From an uncultured Granulosicoccaceae bacterium (GTDB lineage: Bacteria > Pseudomonadota > Gammaproteobacteria > CALCKW01), in NCBI GenBank assembly GCA_937965695.1, contig CALCKW010000064.1, forward strand, positions 1 to 43,090: a stretch of DNA of 43,090 nucleotides. The letters are read 5' to 3'. Shown one piece after another: positions 15,185 through 23,400 of the stretch. Position numbers and translations under genes: made by a program. The notes beneath the pieces are model-generated. The model did not search any database. It saw only the letters and a program-made list of their open reading frames with translations, and was not told where the DNA came from. Numbering within the stretch: the first letter of the stretch is position 1; each line of letters starts with the position of its first letter.

Positions 15185-16672
15185 ATGAGCGACGAAAACA
15201 AAACCCAACTGTTGCAACAATTTATTGGCTCCGAGCCCAGCTACTACCAAAAACAGTTTGACAAAATAGGGGCGAGTGCCACATTTAGCTGGACCTTTAA
15301 CCTCATCGCAGCGCTATTAGGGCCCGTGTGGTTTGGTCTGCGCAGCTTATGGAAATGGGCGCTGCCTTTTTTAATGCTAGAAACCTTCGCCTATATCCAA
15401 CTTGGGCGGGCCTTGTTCGGAGATTTGGCTGCTGAAGCACGTGACCGTATCACTCAAATCGAAGGCACCCTCGCCTTTAGGCGCGAACAATTGCAGGCGG
15501 CGATCGACCGCGAGGCTGACAACGTCGCTGTCTTTGAACGCACTATTAACTCTTTAGAAACAGCCATTGCCGATATCGGTTTAGAAGTATCAGCTGCTGA
15601 GGCCAGCGCCACTGGTGTTGCTCTCGTGGGTGTAGCGGTACTGCTTGGCACTAAGTTGGTGGAGGGCTTAGTTGCCAATCAAGTATTGGAACGTCGGTAT
15701 TCAGAGTGGTTATCCGACCGGGCGATTGTCTGTGGTCTAAATCCTGCTCGAACAGCCTTAAGTGTGCTGTTTTTTCTGTTGGTTGTCGTTGCGTGCGTCC
15801 TGCAATACGCCCTGCCTGGCTCTGTCGAATGGTTGGCCCAATTCCCGACTGACCCAAATATTCGCCTTTCTGCTATTGCCGCTGTTGAGCGTTTCTTCTC
15901 GTTTATCATTGAGTCTGGACAATGGCTTTTTGACATTATCACCTACGGAATACGGTCTGTTCTCGATGCCTTGGAAGTGCTCTTTGTGGACACACCGTGG
16001 CCAGTGATATGTGCTTTTATCGCTCTTCTGACATGGCTGTCGGCAGGCCCTCGCGCAGCTATCGCCACGCTTGGCTTTCTCGCCTATATGGGTTTTTTGG
16101 GCTTCTGGGAAAAAGCCATGACAACTTTGGCGTTACTCGGCACCGCCGCCTGTATCTCTATCGCGATTGGCATACCTATCGGCTTGTTCTGTGCGCACCG
16201 GCCCCGGCTTTACGCGGCCATCCGACCGGTGATGGACTTTATGCAGACCATGCCAGCTTTTGTATTTATGATTCCCGTTATTGCCTTTTTTGGAACGGGC
16301 AAACCTGCCGCAGTTGTCACCACCATGATATTTGGTGGCACTCCTGTTATTCGACTCACGGTGTTAGGCATGCGCGGTGTGCCTGAATCCATTCGGGAAG
16401 CGGCGATCGCATACGGCGCCTCTAAATGGTATTTGCTGCGTAAGGTTGATTTGCCGCTCGCCGCGCCATCAATTCTAGCGGGGGTTAATCAAACGATAAT
16501 GCTGAGCCTTGCCATGGTGGTGGTGGCCTCATTGATTGGTGCAAAAGGGCTCGGAGAGGATGTTCTCGAAGCGCTTCAATACGCATCGGTGGGCCAAGGC
16601 ATACTCGCCGGTTTTGCGATTTTATTCTGCGCGATGATTTTGGACCGTATTGTCCAAGGACGCCGTAAGTAA
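15185..16672 (+). CDS. proW: ProW-type ABC permease with N-terminal coiled-coil extension
   Basis: A 495-residue inner-membrane protein. The binding-protein-dependent permease domain fills the C-terminal part (about 285-490), with TMQAF-like MDFMQTMPAFVFMIP and the EAA loop EAAIAYGASKWYLLRKVDLP that docks onto the ATPase. Before it are roughly 250 extra residues. A short amphipathic start (QQFIGSEPSYYQKQFDKIG) is followed by hydrophobic segments near 35-75, a Glu/Arg/Ala-rich coiled coil at about 85-135, and further membrane segments. Typical ProW is about 350 residues with a much shorter N-terminus. The extension probably senses osmotic state or contacts ProV, but this is inference. Confidence 0.88.
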   Translation: MSDENKTQLLQQFIGSEPSYYQKQFDKIGASATFSWTFNLIAALLGPVWFGLRSLWKWALPFLMLETFAYIQLGRALFGDLAAEARDRITQIEGTLAFRREQLQAAIDREADNVAVFERTINSLETAIADIGLEVSAAEASATGVALVGVAVLLGTKLVEGLVANQVLERRYSEWLSDRAIVCGLNPARTALSVLFFLLVVVACVLQYALPGSVEWLAQFPTDPNIRLSAIAAVERFFSFIIESGQWLFDIITYGIRSVLDALEVLFVDTPWPVICAFIALLTWLSAGPRAAIATLGFLAYMGFLGFWEKAMTTLALLGTAACISIAIGIPIGLFCAHRPRLYAAIRPVMDFMQTMPAFVFMIPVIAFFGTGKPAAVVTTMIFGGTPVIRLTVLGMRGVPESIREAAIAYGASKWYLLRKVDLPLAAPSILAGVNQTIMLSLAMVVVASLIGAKGLGEDVLEALQYASVGQGILAGFAILFCAMILDRIVQGRRK

Positions 16673-16724
16673 ACGCCGTCCCTCAACATGGCACTGGCAA
16701 ACGAAAAAGTAAAAGGCTGAGCAG

Positions 16725-17174
16725 CTACTTAACCGCCATCTGATAGGTGTTCCACTGCGTTTTTTCGGACAGCCTATCGTAGACTGTACGTGCGCGGTAA
16801 TTGTCATCAGCGGTGATCCAGCGTACCAGCGGCCACGCGTGCTTTTTTGCTTCTGCATTGAGTTGGTCAAACAGGCTATCGACAATGCCATGACCACGCT
16901 GGCCTGGATTGACAAATAAGTCGTCCAAGAAACCCACTTTCGCGCCACGCAAGGGCGAGAGCATTTCGCGGTAGTGCATGAGCCCCAAAGCCTCACCGGA
17001 TGCATTTTTTGCCAACAAGCAATAAAAGGCTACATCGGGATCATGAATCCACGACCAAACTGAATCCAGAATGTCTTGATTCATCGGGACTTTGTAAAAT
17101 TCGGCATAGCCATAATAAAGCTTTTGCCACTGATCTCTGTCCTCGGTATTTACTGCGTCTACTGAAATTTTCAC
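16725..17174 (-). CDS. GNAT-family N-acetyltransferase
   Basis: A protein of about 149 residues with the GNAT fold. The acetyl-CoA-binding motif A is DDLFVNPGQRGHGIVDSLFDQL, close to the consensus V...RG.G....L. A C-terminal W.T...N..AR..YDRL follows, where Asn and Tyr are usual acceptor-side residues. The substrate is unknown, and small-molecule amines or antibiotics are typical of this size. Two in-frame GTG starts exist (17183 and 17174); GAGAAG lies eight bases before the second, so I use it. It converges with proW across 52 bases and is not obviously part of a larger operon. Confidence 0.83.
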   Translation of the reverse strand: MKISVDAVNTEDRDQWQKLYYGYAEFYKVPMNQDILDSVWSWIHDPDVAFYCLLAKNASGEALGLMHYREMLSPLRGAKVGFLDDLFVNPGQRGHGIVDSLFDQLNAEAKKHAWPLVRWITADDNYRARTVYDRLSEKTQWNTYQMAVK

Positions 17175-17231
17175 GGGTATCACTTCTCGTTAACATCGAC
17201 GGTTAAAAGTTTTTAGCGTAGCTCTGCTTTT

Positions 17232-17702
17232 TTAGCCCATGCTATCGGGTTTTCTGGCAGTGATACTCAGTTCTGGAGGGGCGTATTCTGCATATTGCGG
17301 ATTATCGCCGCTGATACTTTCTATGGGCGATTTGCTCGCGACAAATATATGTTTCTCGCTATCTTCCGGGTGCCAAGGTACATCGTCAGCTGACAGCGTT
17401 GCGGGCATATACCACATAGCCTCTGCGTGGTGGTCGTGTTTGGCAAACAAGTGGCATCCGCAAGTTTTACAGAAATACCATTGTGCTAATGGGCTGTTAT
17501 ACATCGAAAGGTTATCAGCGCCTGTTAGCAGCTGAAAATCACCGCGAAGCACGTAGGCATAGGTGGCAAACAGGGCGCCGTGCAGCCGTCTGCATCTCGA
17601 GCAGTGGCAGTGGTAGAGCTCTTGCGAGGGAGCAGTAACCGTGTATGCAATACTGCCGCACTCGCATCCGCCATGTACTGGAACAAACGTAGAATCACGC
17701 AT
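17232..17702 (-). CDS. GFA-family zinc protein (CENP-V/S-(hydroxymethyl)glutathione synthase fold)
   Basis: A 156-residue protein with the full cysteine pattern of the GFA family: CxC at Cys13 and Cys15, HCHCSRC with Cys32, Cys34 and Cys37, and FCKTCGC with Cys78, Cys81 and Cys83. These bind two zinc ions. Founding members bind glutathione and formaldehyde, but most family members have no proven activity. Formaldehyde can arise from oxidation of methyl groups, so a role beside DMSP or betaine use is imaginable but unsupported. It lies between two GNAT genes on the same strand, with 57 bases to the gene on its left and 52 to that on its right. Confidence 0.85.
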   Translation of the reverse strand: MRDSTFVPVHGGCECGSIAYTVTAPSQELYHCHCSRCRRLHGALFATYAYVLRGDFQLLTGADNLSMYNSPLAQWYFCKTCGCHLFAKHDHHAEAMWYMPATLSADDVPWHPEDSEKHIFVASKSPIESISGDNPQYAEYAPPELSITARKPDSMG

Positions 17703-17754
17703 CAGCAGGTTTCCTCAATAGTTAACGAGACAAGAAAGGAGAGAACTCAGTCAA

Positions 17755-18489
17755 TCAAACACGCGACCAAGCATCCTCGCCTCGCTTCTCCATCAAATCT
17801 CTGAGAGATGACTTTGCCACGCCGTCATCACCAAAATTCTCTTCAGCTAACCATGTTTCTAATTGCGCACGGGCACTGGGCCACTCGTTATCCAAGATTG
17901 AGTACCACGCCGTATCACGGTTTTTGCCTTTGGCGATCATGTGGTTATAGGACACCCCTTCAAATCGAAAGCCCAATCGCTTGGCCGCCGCACGTGACTT
18001 AACGTTGAGCGAATTGCAGCGCCACTGCATTCGGCGATAGGCAAGATCGTCCATTGCGTATCGGATCATTAAATACAGCGCTTCTGTGGCAGCGCGAGTT
18101 CGTTGCAGAGACGGCCCGAACCATATATGGCCAATTTCTATACTGCCCATGCTTGCGTTAATGTCGAGAAAGCTCGCTTGTCCGCAAATTTCACCCGTAC
18201 CGTGGTCTCTCAACGCGTAGAAGATTGTGTCTTGTGAGGCACTCTGGGTACGGATAAAGGCCGCGTATGCCTGTGCACCTGGCCACGGGCCATGGGCGAG
18301 AAAATCCCAAATATCAATCCCGTTTTTCTGCACATGACTAGCATGGTACAGGGCGTCCGCATGCAGGGCAGCGTCTTGTGGCTCAAGGCTGATGTACTTC
18401 CCTACAATGGCTGTGCGGGCAGGCACTTTTGCACTCGGTAAAACCTCTACAGCCTCTCCGGACAGTGCCCTCGGGTATTGCTCTTCTAA
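17755..18489 (-). CDS. GNAT acetyltransferase of the RimJ/RimL type
   Basis: The open frame continues to 18684, overlapping the MFS gene. The conserved domain fits a start at ATG 18489, which has GGAG about ten bases upstream, giving 244 residues. The Acetyltransf_3 signature is present: QTIFYALRD-like segment, IEIGHIWFGPSLQRTRAATEALYL (binding loop), and RMQWRCNSLNVKSRAAAKRLGFRFEG, the RimJ/RimL hallmark. In this branch proteins often acetylate small molecules or protein N-termini; the substrate cannot be told. The leading part of the protein (about 1-25) is not conserved in the family as far as I can see. A gap of 170 bases separates it from the MFS gene upstream. Confidence 0.82.
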   Translation of the reverse strand, partial: LEEQYPRALSGEAVEVLPSAKVPARTAIVGKYISLEPQDAALHADALYHASHVQKNGIDIWDFLAHGPWPGAQAYAAFIRTQSASQDTIFYALRDHGTGEICGQASFLDINASMGSIEIGHIWFGPSLQRTRAATEALYLMIRYAMDDLAYRRMQWRCNSLNVKSRAAAKRLGFRFEGVSYNHMIAKGKNRDTAWYSILDNEWPSARAQLETWLAEENFGDDGVAKSSLRDLMEKRGEDAWSRV

Positions 18490-18659
18490 CATAGCGTATT
18501 TCGCTCCAACCCACGATGATCGTCGGCGGGAACTATAGGCGATTCTCACTATCGCATTAAGACCCAATAGGCCCATTGTGCAGGAGCCATAATAGGGTAT
18601 TCTAATTTCAGCAACGCATCCCCACCACCCCAAACATGTGGTGCATATGAGGCGTTTTG

Positions 18660-19832
18660 CTACCCAACAAGTTTGTTGGACCACCCCCTGAACAAAGCCA
18701 TTGTCGCCTCAATGGCCGCTAAAACCGCGACGAGGATTAAGAGTTCAGTAGTACCGATATCGACAATCATCCAACCAGCGATCAGTGGGAAGCCAAAAAT
18801 GCCTATAAAATACGAAAGCGCAAATAGCTGAAGGGCTTGTGACAATAACTCTTGGGGCGTGTCGTTTGCGGTCATCGCGACAAGTATTGGATATGAGACG
18901 CCATAACCAATACCAAACAAAAATGCCACCACCACATAAGCGGGCAAGGTGTTAGGCATCAGGAGAAATGCAACCACACTCAAGCACATGACATATTGAA
19001 GTGCCGCTATAAAAAGATAGGGTGAACTTCCCCCTTTAAAGCGTGCGAGTACTAGCCGAAAAACCACAACGGTCAGTGTGTAAACCAGAAAAAAATCCGA
19101 GTAATCTAGGCCGCGTTCGTCTGCAAAAACCGTTTGAAAGTTGTTCATGCCCGCGAACACGCTGGCCCCGAGGCACACCATGGAAATGGGCAGCCTAGCG
19201 GGAGATTTAAACAGCTGCACAATAGCCTGCGTCGACAGCTTAGATTTCAGCTCGGGGCCTGCATTTTCAGCGAGATTTCTGACGGGTGTTACTAGCGCAA
19301 AAAATATCACAGCGCTGATCACGCACACAGCAGATGTGGTGATAAATGCAGTGGAGATCGGATATCCAGCGGATTCAATCGCTGCTGCCAATACAGGAGA
19401 GAGACCAAATCCTGCCATGACAAACACGGAGAGTAAGGCAAAGTAGCGAACACGCTCCTCAACGCTGACCAGTCTAGTCAGCACCACAGGCGCTAGCGTA
19501 TAAGTGAGACCCCAGCCGGCCCCAAGAAAGGCACTCGCCACATACAAGCCTGCGCCCACCGATTTAGTCAGTCCATATAAAAGCAGCGAGAGCGCTATCA
19601 AAAGGCACGCATAACCCAGTGACGCGACTCGACCAAAATGGTCAGCAACGTGCCCAGAGTAATACACGGTGATCAATGTCACTATCGCCGTGACAAAGAG
19701 CATTTGGCCAACAACTATTTCATTGGCGCCAAATATTTGAAAAAGTTTAGGCAACATGAACGTCAGCCCGTAGGTGCCTGCTTGCAGAAAAACAGCACCA
19801 AAAAACAGTACAAATACAAGCAACCTAGACAT
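18660..19832 (-). CDS. MFS transporter
   Basis: A 390-residue inner-membrane protein with twelve predicted helices in two halves joined by a cytoplasmic loop around residues 185-210. The MFS A-motif after TM2 appears as GHVADHFGRVASLG, close to the GxLaDrxGrkxxl consensus. A second weak copy is absent from the loop between TM8 and TM9. The proteins nearest in style are YfcJ/YhhS-type or unknown efflux carriers, and no substrate can be assigned. Start ATG 19832 with TGGTGG upstream; an in-frame GTG at 19844 lacks a site. The gene follows yeiH on the same strand after 132 bases that hold a likely terminator, so it probably has its own promoter. Confidence 0.85.
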   Translation of the reverse strand: MSRLLVFVLFFGAVFLQAGTYGLTFMLPKLFQIFGANEIVVGQMLFVTAIVTLITVYYSGHVADHFGRVASLGYACLLIALSLLLYGLTKSVGAGLYVASAFLGAGWGLTYTLAPVVLTRLVSVEERVRYFALLSVFVMAGFGLSPVLAAAIESAGYPISTAFITTSAVCVISAVIFFALVTPVRNLAENAGPELKSKLSTQAIVQLFKSPARLPISMVCLGASVFAGMNNFQTVFADERGLDYSDFFLVYTLTVVVFRLVLARFKGGSSPYLFIAALQYVMCLSVVAFLLMPNTLPAYVVVAFLFGIGYGVSYPILVAMTANDTPQELLSQALQLFALSYFIGIFGFPLIAGWMIVDIGTTELLILVAVLAAIEATMALFRGWSNKLVG

Positions 19833-19917
19833 TCGAACCACCAATTATTTTGCTAGAGATATTTTGACAGGATGTTGGTTAGCGATAAAATTGCGGAACG
19901 CTAAACCAGCATAGAGC

Positions 19918-19946
19918 AAAACCTCAGCGGCTACTATGCGCTGGGG
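19918..19946 (-). terminator. Probable terminator after yeiH
   Basis: On the minus strand CCCCAGCG (19946-19939) pairs with CGCTGAGG (19929-19922), eight pairs with one G-U, across a nine-base loop. TTTT then follows (19921-19918). The position is about 20 bases past the yeiH stop. The T-run is short, so termination may be partial. Confidence 0.45.
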
Positions 19947-19964
19947 CCAAATTGAAGGTAGCCA

Positions 19965-20984
19965 TCACACCAATACCTTCAAACCGCCAAGCACAAATGC
20001 GGCAATAAAGATTGTCTCTAGAACTATGACTAAAATTGCCTGACCACCAACGTCAAAAATGCTTTTGAGTTTGGTTTTCATGCCTACAGCAGCGATGGCG
20101 ATTAGCAGTGCCCAGCGCGACAAATCGCTGCAAAACTGCGCCACAACATCGGGTATCCAGCCCAGGGAATTAAGCACAGCTAACATCAAAAAAGCCACAA
20201 CAAAGCTGGGCACCAACGGCGGTCGAGTGCCGCTGGCGTCTTTCTCCATCCCCTGGCTGCGCACTATCACGGCGAATATCAAGACAACTGGGGCTAGCAT
20301 ACTCACGCGAATGAGTTTGACCAGCGTAGCCGTGTCACCGGTCTCTTGCGAGACGCTGAAGCCCGCGCCAACCACTTGTGCGACGTCATGAATAGTGCCG
20401 CCTAAAAACACACCCATGGCGACTGAATCAAGACCCAAGAGGCGGCCAATGATGGGATAGACCACCATCGCGATGGTACTGAGTACTGTCACGCTGAGCA
20501 CGGTAAACAACAGATTACGTTCAGAATTTTCATTTTTGGGCAGCACCGCAGCGATAGCCATGGCTGCAGACGCGCCACAAATGGCCACTGAGCCGCCTGT
20601 CAGCAGTCCGAATCGCCAGCCGCGTCCTAATAATTTTGCGCCCAACAACCCGATTGTGATAGTTAATACAACTCCAAGCACAACCAGAGAAATCAGCTCG
20701 AAGCCCAGCCCCAATATCAACTCAGCGCTGATTCGCACGCCCAACAGGCCAACACCGAAGCGCAGCACGGTTCTGGCGGTGAAGTTTATGCCGTCGACGC
20801 ACTTGCCCTCTTCTGCGAGAAAGTGAAAAGCGATGCCAAGTAACAACGCCATCAACATCGCGGGCGCGCCGTAGTGTTCCGACAAAAACTGAGCCGCCAC
20901 TGCAACCACGGCAGCGACAGCCAAGCCCGCAAACAAAACGCTCCAGCTATCAAACTTTTGTTTGATCATCTCTTGGCTAAACAT
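19965..20984 (-). CDS. YeiH-family membrane protein, probable sulfite/sulfate exporter
   Basis: A 339-residue inner-membrane protein of PF03601 (COG2855, YeiH). About ten helices are visible. Characteristic segments are ARTVLRFGVGLLGVRIS, GGSVAICGASAAMAIA, and GGTIHDVAQVVGAG in the middle. Family members adjacent to desulfonation genes (such as TauZ/SuyZ) are thought to export sulfite. Here the gene directly follows xsc, whose product releases sulfite, which supports that role. Start ATG 20984 with GAGAGAAAA upstream, only 16 bases past the T-run of the xsc terminator. Expression therefore depends on read-through or on a very short own leader. Confidence 0.82.
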   Translation of the reverse strand: MFSQEMIKQKFDSWSVLFAGLAVAAVVAVAAQFLSEHYGAPAMLMALLLGIAFHFLAEEGKCVDGINFTARTVLRFGVGLLGVRISAELILGLGFELISLVVLGVVLTITIGLLGAKLLGRGWRFGLLTGGSVAICGASAAMAIAAVLPKNENSERNLLFTVLSVTVLSTIAMVVYPIIGRLLGLDSVAMGVFLGGTIHDVAQVVGAGFSVSQETGDTATLVKLIRVSMLAPVVLIFAVIVRSQGMEKDASGTRPPLVPSFVVAFLMLAVLNSLGWIPDVVAQFCSDLSRWALLIAIAAVGMKTKLKSIFDVGGQAILVIVLETIFIAAFVLGGLKVLV

Positions 20985-20999
20985 TTTTCTCTCACAAAT

Positions 21000-21028
21000 A
21001 AAAAACGGAACAGAGAATCTGTTCCGTT
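21000..21028 (-). terminator. Strong intrinsic terminator between xsc and yeiH
   Basis: Minus strand: AACGGAACAGA and its perfect complement (11 pairs, 21028-21018 and 21014-21004) enclose a three-base TTC loop. A TTTT run ending at 21000, extended by the two T of the stem, follows. It lies about 105 bases past the xsc stop and 16 bases before the yeiH ATG. Confidence 0.82.
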
Positions 21029-21133
21029 AAGAGCCTGCAAAGGCCCATCGAGCAGCGGTGATTGGCTTACTTAAATCGACTTACAAACGGTAAGGCGCTC
21101 TGCCGAAGTGAAGCATTGTCATAACAGCTGATA

Positions 21134-22912
21134 TTAGCCCGCTTGTTGCGGACGCATATCTGATGCATCGATACCAGCCACTGATACAGGCTTCTTCATC
21201 GCGTCGCGACGGAAGGGCTCGCCCAGTTCTTGGTTGAGTATGACTTCGATGAAGGTGGTGACACCTTTGTTCATCTGCTCGTCGACGGCGTTTAGCAGCA
21301 CTTTGCTCAGATCAGCAGTGTTGTCCACCTGCACGCCTTTAACACCACAAGCTTCAGCGATCTTGGCGTAGCTGACTTCTAGATCAAGCTCAGTGCCTAC
21401 AAAGTTGTCTTGGAACCACAAAGTCGTGTTGCGCTTCTCGGCGCCCCACTGGTAGTTGCGGAAGATAACCATGGTGATGGCTGGCCAATCGTCACGACCG
21501 CAAGCGGTCATCTCGTTCATAGAGATGCCGAAGGCACCGTCACCAGCAAAGCCGATAACAGGCACATCGGGGCAACCAATTTTGGCGCCGAGGATCGCGG
21601 GGAAACCGTATCCACAAGGACCAAACAAACCCGGTGCCAAGTACTTGCGGCCCTTTTCGAAGGTTGGATAGGCGTTACCAATTGCGCAGTTGTTGCCGAT
21701 ATCAGACGAGATGATCACGTCGTCAGGCATGATGTCGCTGATTGCCTGCCAAGCGTGGCGAGGTGACATACGCTCTGGCTCACGGTCGCGTGCGCGCTCG
21801 TTCCAATCCGTACCTGGATCGTCGTCTTCGTGCTCCATGGAAACCAACTCTTGCTTCCACCGTGCGCGTGATGTGTCGATCTCTGTGAGTCGATCGCTAC
21901 GACCAGCGTCCCCTGCGTTGGCAGCGAGCTGCTCTAACAACTGCTCGGCTACGCGCTTGGCATCACCTTGGATAGCAACAGTGACAGGCTTGGTCAAACC
22001 GATGCGATCGGCGTTGATGTCCACTTGGATCAACTTGGCGTTCTTGGGCCAGTAGTCGATGCCGTAACCAGGCAACGTGGAGAACGGATTCAGGCGATTG
22101 CCCAATGCCAAAACGACGTCTGCTTTAGCGATCAGTTCCATCGCCGCTTTTGAGCCGTTGTAGCCCAGAGGACCAACAGCCAAACGGTGTGAACCGGGGA
22201 ACGCATCGTTGTGCTGGTAATTACAAGCGACAGGTGCGTCTAGCTTCTCAGCGAGAGCGGCAGATGCTGGGATAGCGCCGGCCAATACAACACCAGCACC
22301 GTTTAAAATGACAGGGAATTTGGCTTCAGAAAGCAACTTTGCTGCCTCTGCGATTGCACCTTCACCACCGCGTGGACGCTCGATCTTGATGATCTGCGGC
22401 AACTCGATGTCGATAACCTGTGTCCAGTAGTCACGAGGCACGTTGATCTGCGCAGGACCAGAAGCGCGGAACGCTTGATCGATAACACGATTCAGCACTT
22501 CAGCGATACGTGAGGGATCACGGACTTCTTCTTGATAGGCGACCATGTCTTTGAACAGCGCCATCTGCTCAATTTCTTGGAAGCCACCCTGACCGATAGT
22601 TTTGTTGGCAGCCTGAGGCGTGACCAGCAACATGGGCGTGTGGTTCCAGAAGGCCGTTTTAACGGGAGTAACAAAGTTGGTGATACCGGGGCCATTCTGA
22701 GCAATCATCATGCTCATCTTGCCCGTGGCGCGCGAGTAGCCGTCAGCGCTCATTCCAGCATTGCACTCATGCGCGCAATCCCAGAATTTGATCCCAGCTT
22801 TAGGGAACAAATCAGAGATAGGCATCATAGCTGAGCCAATGATACCGAAGGCGTGCTCGATACCGTGTGCCTGTAGGACCTTGACGAAGGCTTCTTCAGT
22901 CGTCATCTTCAT
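21134..22912 (-). CDS. xsc: Sulfoacetaldehyde acetyltransferase
   Basis: A cytoplasmic, thiamine-diphosphate-dependent enzyme that converts sulfoacetaldehyde and phosphate to acetyl phosphate and sulfite. This is the key step of taurine and other C2-sulfonate breakdown. At 592 residues it has full length. The N-terminal pyrimidine domain starts MTTEEAFVKVLQAHGIEHAF. The cofactor-binding GFAGDGAFGISMNE lies in the C-terminal domain, followed by FRNYQWGAEKRNTTLWFQDN, a block specific to Xsc and absent from acetolactate synthase. The ATG at 22912 has GAGGAGC at good spacing. The usual partner pta (phosphate acetyltransferase) is not adjacent. It is followed by a terminator and a sulfite-exporter candidate. 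Confidence 0.94.
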   Translation of the reverse strand: MKMTTEEAFVKVLQAHGIEHAFGIIGSAMMPISDLFPKAGIKFWDCAHECNAGMSADGYSRATGKMSMMIAQNGPGITNFVTPVKTAFWNHTPMLLVTPQAANKTIGQGGFQEIEQMALFKDMVAYQEEVRDPSRIAEVLNRVIDQAFRASGPAQINVPRDYWTQVIDIELPQIIKIERPRGGEGAIAEAAKLLSEAKFPVILNGAGVVLAGAIPASAALAEKLDAPVACNYQHNDAFPGSHRLAVGPLGYNGSKAAMELIAKADVVLALGNRLNPFSTLPGYGIDYWPKNAKLIQVDINADRIGLTKPVTVAIQGDAKRVAEQLLEQLAANAGDAGRSDRLTEIDTSRARWKQELVSMEHEDDDPGTDWNERARDREPERMSPRHAWQAISDIMPDDVIISSDIGNNCAIGNAYPTFEKGRKYLAPGLFGPCGYGFPAILGAKIGCPDVPVIGFAGDGAFGISMNEMTACGRDDWPAITMVIFRNYQWGAEKRNTTLWFQDNFVGTELDLEVSYAKIAEACGVKGVQVDNTADLSKVLLNAVDEQMNKGVTTFIEVILNQELGEPFRRDAMKKPVSVAGIDASDMRPQQAG

Positions 22913-23400
22913 GGTGTTGCTCCTCGAATTATTACTTTTATCAGTGTCTTAAAATTGGGTGGGGCTAAGCGAGCAAGGCTCAAGCGCTTTTTCGGTTGCA
23001 CAAAAAAACGTGGCAACGCACCGGCCCATGGTGCGTATAAGGCCTCAGTGCAGTGTTAAGCTCCAGCATCAGATAGTAACTATAGTTAGGACCAACCCGG
23101 TTAGTGTGCTTCGACAGCGACCAAAACGCCTTTCAGATCCAGCTACAGCTTGCTTTAATTACCTGTATTTTATTATATATTTCAACAGGATGAAAGCGAT
23201 CTAACGTGAGAAACCAGTGATCGCAGTCGGCAATCTACGGCTGACATCGACTGCAAAACAAAAACATCAAGTCGTGTTCGTACCCTCAGAGTTCGAGCAT
23301 CCCGGATGTCTGGTCGTTGGTCTCGATTTTGGGCATCGGTGTAACCAGTCCACCCTGCTTGCGAGGAGTAGATCTTAGGTTTGATGGACTGATGTCTGAC
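22913..23400 (-). promoter_or_regulatory. xsc upstream region with leader hairpin and palindrome
   Basis: This 488-base region has no supportable gene. On the minus strand ACGCACC/GGTGCGT (23036-23030 with 23022-23016) forms a seven-pair stem, and a run of seven T lies eight bases beyond (23008-23002), about 90 bases before the xsc ATG. This could act as an attenuator. Further up, TAACTATAGTTA (23077-23088) is a perfect palindrome containing a -10-like TATAGT. No activator gene adjoins it. The remaining part (23100-23400) shows no clear signal. Confidence 0.4.
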
